Source: Chloroflexia bacterium
GTDB taxonomy: Bacteria > Chloroflexota > Chloroflexia > Thermomicrobiales > UBA6265
Direction of reading: 5' to 3'
NCBI GenBank assembly: GCA_013696525.1
Contig: JACCYK010000226.1
Location: forward strand, 1 to 11,860
Length of the DNA stretch: 11,860 bases
Shown here one piece after another: positions 1 to 6,391 of the stretch (the first letter of the stretch is position 1; the number at the start of each line of letters is the position of its first letter). The notes under the pieces are model-generated. The model saw only the letters and a program-made list of their open reading frames with translations. It was not told the DNA's origin and did no database searches. A program made the position numbers and the translations under genes.

Positions 1-1143
1 CTAGAAGTCGAAGTCGTCGATGTTGTCGGCGTCGAAGATGAACGGCGGTCCGAGCAGGATCACGCTGTTCTCGCCGATCGTGTAGGTGCCCAGGCGGCCG
101 GCCTCGAAGGTGTCACCGGGGGCGCCGGTGATCTCGCCGCGGACCATCGCCGCCGCCGTGTAGTAGGCGAGGTAGCCGAGGTCCGACGGGTTCCACAGGG
201 CGAACTCTTGGACCGTGCCGTCCCGCACCGACTCGCGGGCCAGGTTCGGCAGGTTCAGGCCGGTCAATTGGACTTCACCGGTCCGCCCCTCGGCCGCGAT
301 CGCCTGTGCCGCCGCCGTCATGCCGACCGTGGTCGGGGAGATGATGCCGGCCAGGTCGGGGTAGGCGGTCAGCAGCTCGATCGTGCGGTTGTAGCTGAGC
401 TGCGGGTTGTCGTCGCCATAGGCGATCTCGACCAGTTCGAGCCCCTCGAATCCCGGCTTCGCCAGCTCGTCCTCGATGAAGCTGATCCAGGTGTTCTGAT
501 TGGTCATCGTGCTGGCCGCCGAGAGGATCGCGATCTCCCCCTCGCAATTGAGCAGGCGGCCCATGATCTGGGCCTGGATGCGGCCGATTTGCTCCGAATC
601 GGCCTGGTTGACGAAGGCCATCCGGGCCTCGGGCGCCACGTCGGAGTCGAAGGCGACGACCTTGATCCCCTGGTTCATCGCCTCTTGCAGGGCGGGCGCC
701 AGGGCGTTGGTGTCGTTGGCGGCGACCACGATGGCGTCCACCTGCTGCTGGGTCAGGGTCTGGATAAAGGTCACTTGCTCGGCGGCGTTGGCCTCCTGCG
801 GGCCGACCACCGTGTATTGGCCGCCCAGCTCGGCGGCGGCCGCTTCGCCGCCGATGGAGACGGTGCCGAAGTAGGGATTCACCACGTCCTTCGGCAGGAA
901 GACGATGTTGAGCGATTCCCCGTCAGCTCCAGCCGCCGGGGAGGCCGCCATCACATCGTTCCCAGATTCGGCCGCCTCGGGGCTGGCGGCATCGCCGCTG
1001 GGAGCGCCGATGAACGGCTCGCCGGCGCAGGTTGTTTCCCCCTGGGCGCGGACCCCGGTCGCGTGGAAGCCGATGACGCCGACGGTGACCAGGGTCAGCG
1101 CCAGCATCAGCATGAGTCGCATGACGTTCGCGTAGGACTTCAT
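1..1143 (-). CDS. RhaS/LsrB-like sugar ABC transporter substrate-binding protein
   Basis: Extracytoplasmic solute-binding protein of the periplasmic-binding-protein-like (ribose/rhamnose/AI-2) type, 380 aa, presenting a sugar-like ligand to the permeases encoded just upstream. The ATG at 1143 is chosen because AGGGAGGA (1148-1155) precedes it; a GTG at 1182 would only add 13 atypical residues. Residues 8-30 form a Sec signal with an AxA-type site near VRA|QG (31-35). There is no lipobox, although a Cys occurs at 39. Residues about 44-78 are an Ala/Ser/Pro-rich linker; the two-lobed domain runs from about 79 to the end (DNIDDFDF). Aligned by eye to LsrB, pocket residues K85, D166, Q216 and P270 are kept, while N215 and T272 replace Asp and Ala, so the ligand is probably not AI-2 and may be a deoxyhexose. 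The TAG stop occupies positions 1-3, so the gene is complete. Confidence 0.92.
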   Translation of the reverse strand: MKSYANVMRLMLMLALTLVTVGVIGFHATGVRAQGETTCAGEPFIGAPSGDAASPEAAESGNDVMAASPAAGADGESLNIVFLPKDVVNPYFGTVSIGGEAAAAELGGQYTVVGPQEANAAEQVTFIQTLTQQQVDAIVVAANDTNALAPALQEAMNQGIKVVAFDSDVAPEARMAFVNQADSEQIGRIQAQIMGRLLNCEGEIAILSAASTMTNQNTWISFIEDELAKPGFEGLELVEIAYGDDNPQLSYNRTIELLTAYPDLAGIISPTTVGMTAAAQAIAAEGRTGEVQLTGLNLPNLARESVRDGTVQEFALWNPSDLGYLAYYTAAAMVRGEITGAPGDTFEAGRLGTYTIGENSVILLGPPFIFDADNIDDFDF

Positions 1144-1147
1144 CGTT

Positions 1148-1155
1148 TCCTCCCT
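1148..1155 (-). promoter_or_regulatory. Ribosome binding site of the substrate-binding protein
   Basis: AGGGAGGA on the minus strand, four bases before the ATG at 1143. It decides the start against an in-frame GTG at 1182. Its strength fits the high binding-protein to permease ratio usual in ABC importers. Confidence 0.75.
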
Positions 1156-1175
1156 TGGTTCGTTGTTGTATTCCC

Positions 1176-1196
1176 CACCCACTCGATGGTTGGGTG
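1176..1196 (-). repeat. Small hairpin between permease and binding-protein genes
   Basis: Six-base inverted arms CACCCA (1176-1181) and TGGGTG (1191-1196) with a 9-base loop, inside the 91-bp gap of the importer operon. No T-run follows on the minus strand, so it is not a convincing terminator. It could be an mRNA stability or processing element that raises binding-protein expression, or chance. Confidence 0.35.
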
Positions 1197-1234
1197 CGTC
1201 AGCGCGATATCTCGATGATCGCCTCCTTTCCCCG

Positions 1235-2233
1235 TCAATTGGACGTTGGGACGAGCGACGGTCGTCGCTCCAATACCCGCCGCACCAGGTTCGGCCCCAG
1301 CACCGAGAGGATGAGAAGGCCGCCGACGGCGAAATTCTGGATGTCGGGGCCGACGTTGGTGATCGCCAGGACGTTACGCAAGGTGGCGACCACCGCCAGC
1401 GAGAGGAGAACGCCGATGATCGTGCCCCGGCCGCCGAAGATGCTGACCCCGCCGAGGAGGACGGCGGCGATCACGTCCAGCTCGAAGCCGAGCGCGTTGT
1501 CCGCCCGGCTCGACGAAATGCGGGCCGTGTAGAGGATGCCGGCGAGGGCGGCGATGAAGCCGGAAAGGACAAAGAGCGAAAGCTTTAAGCGGGCGACGCG
1601 GACCGCCGCGAAGCGCGCGGCATCCTGGTTCAGCCCGACCGAGTAGATCTGCCGGCCCCCCCAGGATTTGTGAAGAAGCACGAAGAAGATGACCAGCAGC
1701 AGGGTGAAGAGGATGAACGACCAGGGGATGACCGTGCCCGGAATCGTGCTAAAGCCGAACCGGGTGAACTCTGCCGGGTAGCTGCTGATCGCGACCTGCC
1801 CCTGGGGACCGCCCAGGATGACGTAGGCGAGGCCACGAAACAAGGCCAGCGTGCCGAGGGTGACGACCAGCGACGGCAGCGCGAACCGGGTCACCAAAAT
1901 GCCGTTGAGCAGGCCGCAGGCGATGCCGGTCGCCAGGGCTAGGACGACCCCCAGCCAGAGCGGGACGCCGGCGGCGTAGGTGATGCCGAGCACGGCGCTG
2001 GCGAGGCCCAGGATCGAGGCGACCGAGAGGTCGATCTCGCCGGCGATGATGATCAGCGTCATCGGCAGCGCCATCAGCGCCCGCTCCATGAAGGCGGAGG
2101 AGGCGATCGTGAAATTGCTGCCATCGAGGAAGAACGACGAGCGGGCCGTGCCCCAAGCCAGGAGCGCGATCAACAGCACCACGAGCAGCGTTTCCCAGCG
2201 GCGGAGGCCCGCCAGGCGCGACCAGTTGGTCAT
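1235..2233 (-). CDS. Sugar ABC transporter permease, LsrD/RhaQ-like
   Basis: Inner-membrane permease of the BPD_transp_2 family, 332 aa, one half of the translocation channel of the importer. The ATG at 2233 overlaps the stop of the preceding permease (ATGA, 4 bp) and has GGAGG at 2239-2243; the open frame extends further upstream but reads as non-membrane sequence. Hydrophobic segments run through most of the protein. Conserved family stretches are GEIDLSVAS (65-73), LPSLVVTLGT (119-128) and the cytoplasmic coupling-loop region SVGLNQDAARFAAV (198-211). The segment around 50-75 resembles RhaQ and LsrD more than RbsC. Translational coupling to the other permease suggests a heterodimeric pore. 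The substrate cannot be read from the permease. Confidence 0.92.
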   Translation of the reverse strand: MTNWSRLAGLRRWETLLVVLLIALLAWGTARSSFFLDGSNFTIASSAFMERALMALPMTLIIIAGEIDLSVASILGLASAVLGITYAAGVPLWLGVVLALATGIACGLLNGILVTRFALPSLVVTLGTLALFRGLAYVILGGPQGQVAISSYPAEFTRFGFSTIPGTVIPWSFILFTLLLVIFFVLLHKSWGGRQIYSVGLNQDAARFAAVRVARLKLSLFVLSGFIAALAGILYTARISSSRADNALGFELDVIAAVLLGGVSIFGGRGTIIGVLLSLAVVATLRNVLAITNVGPDIQNFAVGGLLILSVLGPNLVRRVLERRPSLVPTSN

Positions 2234-3270
2234 CGCTGCCTCCGGGCCATGAGCATGCGCTGTAAGCGCCGCGTGATGAGAGCGTCGATGAGGACGGCGA
2301 GCAGGATGACGCCGCCGGAGATCGCTTGCAGCCAGAAGGGATTGAGGCGGAGGATAGTGAGCGCGTTCTGGATCGAGCCGAGCACGATGGCGCCCAGCAC
2401 CGCCCCGATCACGGTGCCGACGCCGCCGAAGATGTTGACCCCGCCGACCACCACGGCGGCCACCACCTGCAGCTCGTAGCCGTAGGCGGCGCGGGCATCG
2501 ACCGCCCCGAACTTGGCCCCCCACAGGATGCCGCCGACCGCCGCCAGCAGGCCGGAGAGGGCAAAGGCGGCAAAGACGACCTGATCCCGTTGCAGGCCGA
2601 CGATGCGAGCCGCCTCCGGGTTGCTGCCGACCGCGTAGAGCTGGCGGCCGAACCTGGTGTAGCGCAGCACGTACGTCGCGATCAGCACAATCACCGCGGT
2701 AATGACGATCGGCAGCGGGATCGCGAACAGCTCGGCCCCGGCGATCGCCCGGTAAGCGTCGGGGACATCGGAGACCGTGATCTGCTGGCCGCTGGCGATC
2801 AGGTAGTCAATCCCGCGGTAGACATACAGGGTGCCGAGGGTGGCCACGATCGCCGGCACCTGGCCGTAGGTGACGAGCAGGCCGTTGATCGCGCCCAGCC
2901 CCAGCCCCATCAGCAGGACCAGCCCGATCACCAGCCCGACGCTGATCCCGGGATTTTGCTTGAAGAGGTCGCCCGCCACATAGGCGACGAGGCCGACGAT
3001 CGAGGCGACCGAGAGATCGACGTTCCGGGTCAAGACGACCAGGGTTTGGCCGACCGCCAGCACCCCCAGGATCGAGACCGCTTCCAGGATTTGCCGGATG
3101 TTGTTGGGCGAGACGAAGCGCGGCTGCTGGAAGCCGACGATCACCACGATCAGCAGCAGGGCGAAGACCAGGCCCAGCTCGCGGACCCGGCTCAGGGTGC
3201 TGACGACCTGATCGGCGCGAACTCTTGCCCGCGATCGCGGCGCCGGGATCGCCTCGTTAGAGACGGCCAT
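2230..3270 (-). CDS. Sugar ABC transporter permease, LsrC/RhaP-like
   Basis: Inner-membrane permease of the BPD_transp_2 family, 346 aa, partner of the permease that follows. It has a basic N-terminal cytoplasmic stretch (about residues 1-30), then a series of hydrophobic helices. Family signatures are TRNVDLSVAS (81-90), VPAIVATLGT (138-147) and the EAA-like coupling loop AVGSNPEAARIVGL (213-226), which docks on the ATPase. By eye it matches E. coli LsrC well at LTRN.D.SV and IVATLGT..YRG. The ATG at 3270 lies inside the end of the ATPase gene (14-bp overlap), with only a modest ribosome site (GGTGA), so translation is probably coupled to the ATPase. A tail of basic residues ends the protein. 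Confidence 0.92.
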   Translation of the reverse strand: MAVSNEAIPAPRSRARVRADQVVSTLSRVRELGLVFALLLIVVIVGFQQPRFVSPNNIRQILEAVSILGVLAVGQTLVVLTRNVDLSVASIVGLVAYVAGDLFKQNPGISVGLVIGLVLLMGLGLGAINGLLVTYGQVPAIVATLGTLYVYRGIDYLIASGQQITVSDVPDAYRAIAGAELFAIPLPIVITAVIVLIATYVLRYTRFGRQLYAVGSNPEAARIVGLQRDQVVFAAFALSGLLAAVGGILWGAKFGAVDARAAYGYELQVVAAVVVGGVNIFGGVGTVIGAVLGAIVLGSIQNALTILRLNPFWLQAISGGVILLAVLIDALITRRLQRMLMARRQR

Positions 3271-4789
3271 TGGTCGTCACCAGCATCTCATCCTGCCCAG
3301 TCGCGGCAAACATCACGGTTTCCTGATTCGCGGCGTCGCGGCTGAATTCGCCGGTGACCGTTCCCTCGTGGAGCACGATCACCCGGTCGGCCATCGCCAG
3401 CACCTCGGGCAGCTCGGACGAGATGAGCAGGATGCCCATCCCCTCCGTCGCCAGGTGGGAGATGATGCGATGCACCTCGGCCTTGGTCCCGATGTCGATG
3501 CCGCGGGTCGGCTCGTCCAGGATCAGCACCTTAGGGTTGGTCGCCAGCCACTTCGAAAGCACGACTTTTTGCTGATTGCCGCCGGAAAGGGCGGCGGCAA
3601 TCTGGTCCAGGCCGGACGCTCGGACCTGCAACTGTGTGGCGTAGTCTCCGGCTACCGCTTGCTCCCGGCCGCGGTTGAGCAATCCCCACCGGGCGAGCCG
3701 GGGCAGGATCGGGAGGGTGATGTTGGCGGCGATCGCGTGCTCCAGGACGAGCCCTTGGGCATGCCGGTCCTCCGGCACATAGCCGATGCCGTGTCGCAGC
3801 GCCGAGGCCGGGCTGGAAAGCTGGACTGGCCGCCCGTCCAATTCGATGGTCCCGCTGTCGGCCCGATCGACCCCGAACAGGACGCGGGCGATCTCGGTCC
3901 GGCCGGCGCCGACCAGGCCGAACATGCCCAGAATCTCGCCCCGCCGCAGGTCAAAACCGACATCGCGAAAGACACCGGCCCGGGTCAGGCCCCGCACCCG
4001 GAGCAGGACGTCGCCAATCTCGGCATCTTCCTTGGGAAAGAGCGACTCCAGCCGGCGGCCGACCATGGCCCGGATCGTCTCCTCGGTGCTGAGCTCGCTG
4101 GTCGGCGCGGTCAGGACGTAGGCGCCATCGCGGAAGACCGTAATCTTGTCACAGAGGGCGTAGACCTCGTCCAGCCGGTGACTGACGAAGAGAATCGCCA
4201 CCCCCTGGTCACGCAGGCGGCGGACGATCGCGAACAGGCGGTCCACCTCACGGGCCGAGAGCGAGGCGGTCGGCTCGTCCATGATCAGCACCCGCGCATC
4301 GAGCGAAAGGGCTTTGGCGATCTCCACCAGTTGCTGATCGGCCACCGCGAGTGCCCGCACCGGGGCCCGGACGTTGATCTCCTCGCCGAGGGTCGCTAAG
4401 AGCCGGGTGACGTCCGCGTACATCGCGCGCCAGTCGATCCGGCCGAAGCGATCGCGCGGTTGGCGCCCCATGTAGATGTTCTCGGCGACATCGAGATCGG
4501 GGAAGAGGGTCGGATGCTGGTGGATGACGGCGATGCCGCGCGCCCGCGCCGCCAGCGGCCCATCGAGAACGACCTGTTCCCCATTGATCCGGATCGTGCC
4601 CTGATCCGGCTGGTGGATGCCGGCCAGCATCTTGACCAAGGTGCTCTTGCCGGCCCCGTTCTCACCGACAAGGGCCGTCACCTCACCTGGGTACAGCACG
4701 AGCTGAACGCCACGAAGCGCCTGAACCGCGCCAAATTGCTTTGTGATCCCGGTCAGCTCGACGGCGGGCTGTGCCTGGTCCTGGTGCAT
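3257..4789 (-). CDS. Sugar ABC transporter ATP-binding protein (two fused ATPase domains)
   Basis: Cytoplasmic ATPase of the RbsA/MglA/RhaT/LsrA type, 510 aa, the normal length for this family; it powers import through the two downstream permeases. Domain 1 has Walker A GENGAGKST (42-50), a degenerate signature around AVADQQLVEIAKAL (148-161), Walker B VLIMDEPTASL (167-177) and the H-loop His at 204. Domain 2 has the usual lysine-less P-loop GLVGAGRTE (291-299), a good LSGGNQQ signature (401-407), Walker B VLILDEPTRGID (421-432) and SSEL in place of the H-loop. This asymmetry is characteristic of the family, not decay. A GTG at 4798 would add three residues; I prefer the ATG at 4789, but the ribosome sites do not separate them firmly. 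First gene of the importer operon. Confidence 0.95.
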   Translation of the reverse strand: MHQDQAQPAVELTGITKQFGAVQALRGVQLVLYPGEVTALVGENGAGKSTLVKMLAGIHQPDQGTIRINGEQVVLDGPLAARARGIAVIHQHPTLFPDLDVAENIYMGRQPRDRFGRIDWRAMYADVTRLLATLGEEINVRAPVRALAVADQQLVEIAKALSLDARVLIMDEPTASLSAREVDRLFAIVRRLRDQGVAILFVSHRLDEVYALCDKITVFRDGAYVLTAPTSELSTEETIRAMVGRRLESLFPKEDAEIGDVLLRVRGLTRAGVFRDVGFDLRRGEILGMFGLVGAGRTEIARVLFGVDRADSGTIELDGRPVQLSSPASALRHGIGYVPEDRHAQGLVLEHAIAANITLPILPRLARWGLLNRGREQAVAGDYATQLQVRASGLDQIAAALSGGNQQKVVLSKWLATNPKVLILDEPTRGIDIGTKAEVHRIISHLATEGMGILLISSELPEVLAMADRVIVLHEGTVTGEFSRDAANQETVMFAATGQDEMLVTTNGRL

Positions 4790-4836
4790 CCGGTCCACCG
4801 GTCCTCATCGACCTCGATCGCTTGTCCGAGGGCGGC

Positions 4837-4865
4837 AGCATACCGGCGACGACGGGATCCCGCAA
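4837..4865 (-). promoter_or_regulatory. Weak candidate promoter of the ABC importer operon
   Basis: On the minus strand TTGCGG (4860-4865) and TATGCT (4837-4842) are separated by 17 bases, with the -10 preceded by CGG. This predicts a start near 4830, about 40 bases before the ATPase ATG. Both hexamers match the sigma-70 consensus only in part (3/6 and 4/6), so this is a suggestion. The -35 lies within the palindromic stretch at 4853-4870. Confidence 0.3.
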
Positions 4866-4870
4866 GCGGG
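4853..4870. repeat. Two overlapping palindromes upstream of the importer
   Basis: A perfect 10-base palindrome CGGGATCCCG (4853-4862) overlaps a second one, CCCGC-AA-GCGGG (4859-4870). They share CCCG, so as RNA only one hairpin could form at a time. They cover the weak candidate -35 of the ABC operon. They could be an operator or a chance product of GC-rich sequence. Confidence 0.4.
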
Positions 4871-4909
4871 AGGTGCCGCCTGTCGGCTCCGTCCCAGGTC
4901 GTAGGTCAA

Positions 4910-4931
4910 CAATCCGCGAAGTCGCGGATTG
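4910..4931. promoter_or_regulatory. Palindrome, candidate operator of the importer operon
   Basis: Perfect 10-base inverted arms CAATCCGCGA (4910-4919) and TCGCGGATTG (4922-4931) around a 2-base centre. It lies about 120 bases before the ATPase start and about 180 bases after the end of the MBL-fold gene. The size and symmetry suit a dimeric regulator of sugar transport genes (LacI, GntR or DeoR type), none of which is encoded in the window. Read as RNA it is a 9-bp stem with a 4-base loop, but no T-run follows on either strand, so a Rho-independent terminator is less likely. Confidence 0.5.
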
Positions 4932-5107
4932 ACACGATGTGATCGCTGGTGGCGCGAACACGACCGGCAGTATGGCGGGCCAGGGATTTGGGGCTCGGAA
5001 TGCGTGAGCCGACCACCAGCGTCGTTTCATGATCGACGCGCAGAACGGCAGCGTTGCTCTGGGTCAGACTTCGATCGCTGTCGGCGTTCGCGAAGAGAAT
5101 TCTCCGG

Positions 5108-5758
5108 TCAGTGGTCTTCGCCGGCGCGGAGGCGATCGAGGATCGCATCAATCCGACGTCCGGCATCCTGCTTGTCGGTCAGGGCATGGATTGGTTGGCC
5201 GGTCGGGGTTGCCCATGGTACGAGCACGTCGAAATCGAGCGCTCGGATAAGCTCGAGGCTCGTGATGTAGTCGTCGCGATCGCTGGTGTCGAGCAGCGCG
5301 GCGACCCAGCCGGCCTCGCCAAAGAACAGCGTGTCGCTTGTGAACAGACAGCGATGCTCCCCTTTGTCCCAAAGAAAGGCCGTCGCTCCGGGGGTGTGGC
5401 CAGGGGTGGGGATTACCTCGAAGTCGTCGTCGAGCATATGGCGCTCGGAAAAGGTCTCGGCGACCTTGCAATTGGCGGCCACTGATTCTCGCTCCTGTTC
5501 ATGGCAGGAGAGCGGGGCGTGGAACATGGCGGCGATCTGACCACAACCAAACCCGGACTCGTGCCGGTGGTTGAGATAGTGACGCGAAATCCCACCAAGG
5601 CTCTCGATTGCCGGCGCGCCGGCCGCCAGGGTGCCGGAGCTGTAGACGAGCAGGTTGCCCTGGTCGCGTTGCAGGAGGAAGGCGCGGATCTCGAGCGAGG
5701 GTGCGAACGGCAGCGGTTCCGGGGCCGAGGCGTAGAGGCCGGGGATTACGACGTCCAT
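5108..5758 (-). CDS. MBL-fold metallohydrolase-like protein with an altered metal site
   Basis: Predicted 216-aa cytoplasmic protein of the metallo-beta-lactamase fold. The canonical HxHxDH motif is replaced by H-R-H-E-S-G (H64, H66, E67). The downstream elements are better kept: a His in PGHTPG (H121) and an Asp in FTSDTLFFG (D142). The region where the last metal His is expected reads LVPWATPTG instead. A His at 86 (SCHEQER) follows the first motif. Some plant and cyanobacterial MBL-like proteins also carry divergent first motifs, so this may be a true subfamily with another metal arrangement or reaction rather than a dead enzyme. The ATG at 5758 is chosen because AAAGGA stands nine bases upstream; a GTG at 5785 would add nine residues and sits within a hairpin. 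Substrate unknown; it lies upstream of the sugar importer in the same direction. Confidence 0.8.
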   Translation of the reverse strand: MDVVIPGLYASAPEPLPFAPSLEIRAFLLQRDQGNLLVYSSGTLAAGAPAIESLGGISRHYLNHRHESGFGCGQIAAMFHAPLSCHEQERESVAANCKVAETFSERHMLDDDFEVIPTPGHTPGATAFLWDKGEHRCLFTSDTLFFGEAGWVAALLDTSDRDDYITSLELIRALDFDVLVPWATPTGQPIHALTDKQDAGRRIDAILDRLRAGEDH

Positions 5759-5777
5759 CTGAATGATTCCTTTCTCG

Positions 5778-5817
5778 GTGCTCACGTTACGGCTGCATAC
5801 AGCCGCAAGGTGAGCAC
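5778..5817 (-). promoter_or_regulatory. Long stem-loop upstream of the MBL-fold gene
   Basis: A 40-base imperfect inverted repeat. The outer arms GTGCTCAC (5778-5785) and GTGAGCAC (5810-5817) pair perfectly over 8 bases. A central hairpin has arms CGGCTG (5790-5795) and CAGCCG (5800-5805) around a CATA loop. Between them two T-A pairs are flanked by one mismatch on each side, giving 16 of 18 stem positions paired. On the minus strand it ends about four bases before the AAAGGA ribosome site of the MBL-fold gene. No T-run follows, so it looks more like a leader structure or DNA operator than a terminator. Confidence 0.55.
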
Positions 5818-5968
5818 TCTAAATCTGTCCGCGAGCAGGGTGGCCTACCGGCGTCTCGCACGCTGTGGCGCCTGGGAGCGGTATTCGTCCGGTTCCGAAT
5901 TGCGCCGGGGGCGGTATCTGGATGGGGTGGAGCCGGACGGTGTTCAACGAGGGCTTGAGCGTCCAGGC

Positions 5969-6313
5969 TCAGACCGCGGCGTCTCGCCAAAATGGATAGG
6001 TGACGTACACAACATCGCAATCCTCATCGGCAATATAGGTCACGGCCGTGCCCTTGCTCAGATAGATCACCTCGCCCGCGTTCGCCGTGAGATCGCCCTC
6101 GGCGGAGCGGACCGTGAAGCGCCCCTTGGTCACGATCAGCGCCTCATCGTAGGTGATCGTGTACTCGTTGCGCGCACCTTTGCTGTAGCGAGCCCACCCG
6201 ACGCTCATGCTGTCGCCGTTGGCTTGATTGATGACGTCGCCCAAGAACACGTCCTGGTCGGGGACGAACCGCTCCAGCGGCGCGTCCTGAATCGAAAACT
6301 TCTGGACTGACAA
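5969..6313 (-). CDS. Small single-domain cupin, EutQ-like
   Basis: A 114-aa one-domain cupin. The stretches FLGDVINQANGDSMSVGW (23-40), YTITYDEALIVTKGRFTV (51-68) and AGEVIYLSKGTAVTY (79-93) follow the pattern of the C-terminal cupin domain of EutQ and related ethanolamine-utilisation proteins. The usual His-rich metal motif is absent, as in EutQ. It is about half the length of EutQ and no other eut gene is present, so the ethanolamine role should not be transferred; it may bind or isomerise a small metabolite. I chose the TTG at 6313 because AAGGGA lies just upstream with good spacing. A GTG at 6364 would add a basic stretch that does not look like a cupin. It lies 78 bp after the MFS gene, probably in the same transcript. 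Confidence 0.78.
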   Translation of the reverse strand: MSVQKFSIQDAPLERFVPDQDVFLGDVINQANGDSMSVGWARYSKGARNEYTITYDEALIVTKGRFTVRSAEGDLTANAGEVIYLSKGTAVTYIADEDCDVVYVTYPFWRDAAV

Positions 6314-6391
6314 GTGATTTCCCTTCGACGAACGCCGCCGCCGGTGATTAGAGTCACTAATCACCCAACCTTGGCGAGAATGCCCGAGACC

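Larger units (their letters stand above)
4799..5107. other. Intergenic region without a convincing gene
   Basis: A 309-bp gap between the MBL-fold gene and the importer operon. Open frames here lack a credible ribosome site and recognisable protein sequence. It holds the palindromes at 4853-4870 and 4910-4931 and the weak candidate promoter at 4837-4865. A further 10-base perfect palindrome, GAGAATTCTC, lies at 5095-5104, three bases beyond the MBL-fold stop codon. It is best read as the control region of the importer plus the 3' end of the MBL-fold transcript. Confidence 0.5.

Noticed and set aside
287..300. CRISPR or tandem repeats
   Set aside because: No regularly spaced direct repeats were found here or elsewhere; GCC/GGC runs are codon-driven.
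1..1143. Lipoprotein anchor for the binding protein
   Set aside because: The Cys at 39 is preceded by Glu-Thr-Thr, not a lipobox, and lies after an AxA cleavage site; a secreted or otherwise retained form is more likely.
208..1218. Long plus-strand open frame opposite the substrate-binding protein gene
   Set aside because: The translation is Asp/Gly/His/Arg-rich without domains; it is the antisense shadow of a clear binding protein in GC-rich DNA.
2326..3345. Long plus-strand open frame opposite the LsrC-like permease
   Set aside because: Composition is Asp/Gln/His/Arg repeats typical of the reverse strand of hydrophobic membrane-protein codons; no ribosome site or domain.
3368..4399. Long plus-strand open frame opposite the ATPase gene
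   Set aside because: Antisense shadow of a fully intact ABC ATPase; no recognisable protein pattern.
4929..4934. Plus-strand TTGACA within the palindrome edge
   Set aside because: No -10-like hexamer at 16-18 bases downstream and no plus-strand gene follows; coincidental.
4906..5166. 86-codon minus-strand frame across the end of the MBL-fold gene
   Set aside because: Overlaps the MBL-fold C-terminus, has no ribosome site, and no similarity that I recognise; at most a decayed fragment.
5787..6020. Short minus-strand frame in the gap before the MBL-fold gene
   Set aside because: Arg/Pro/Cys-rich, overlaps the cupin end in another frame, no ribosome site.
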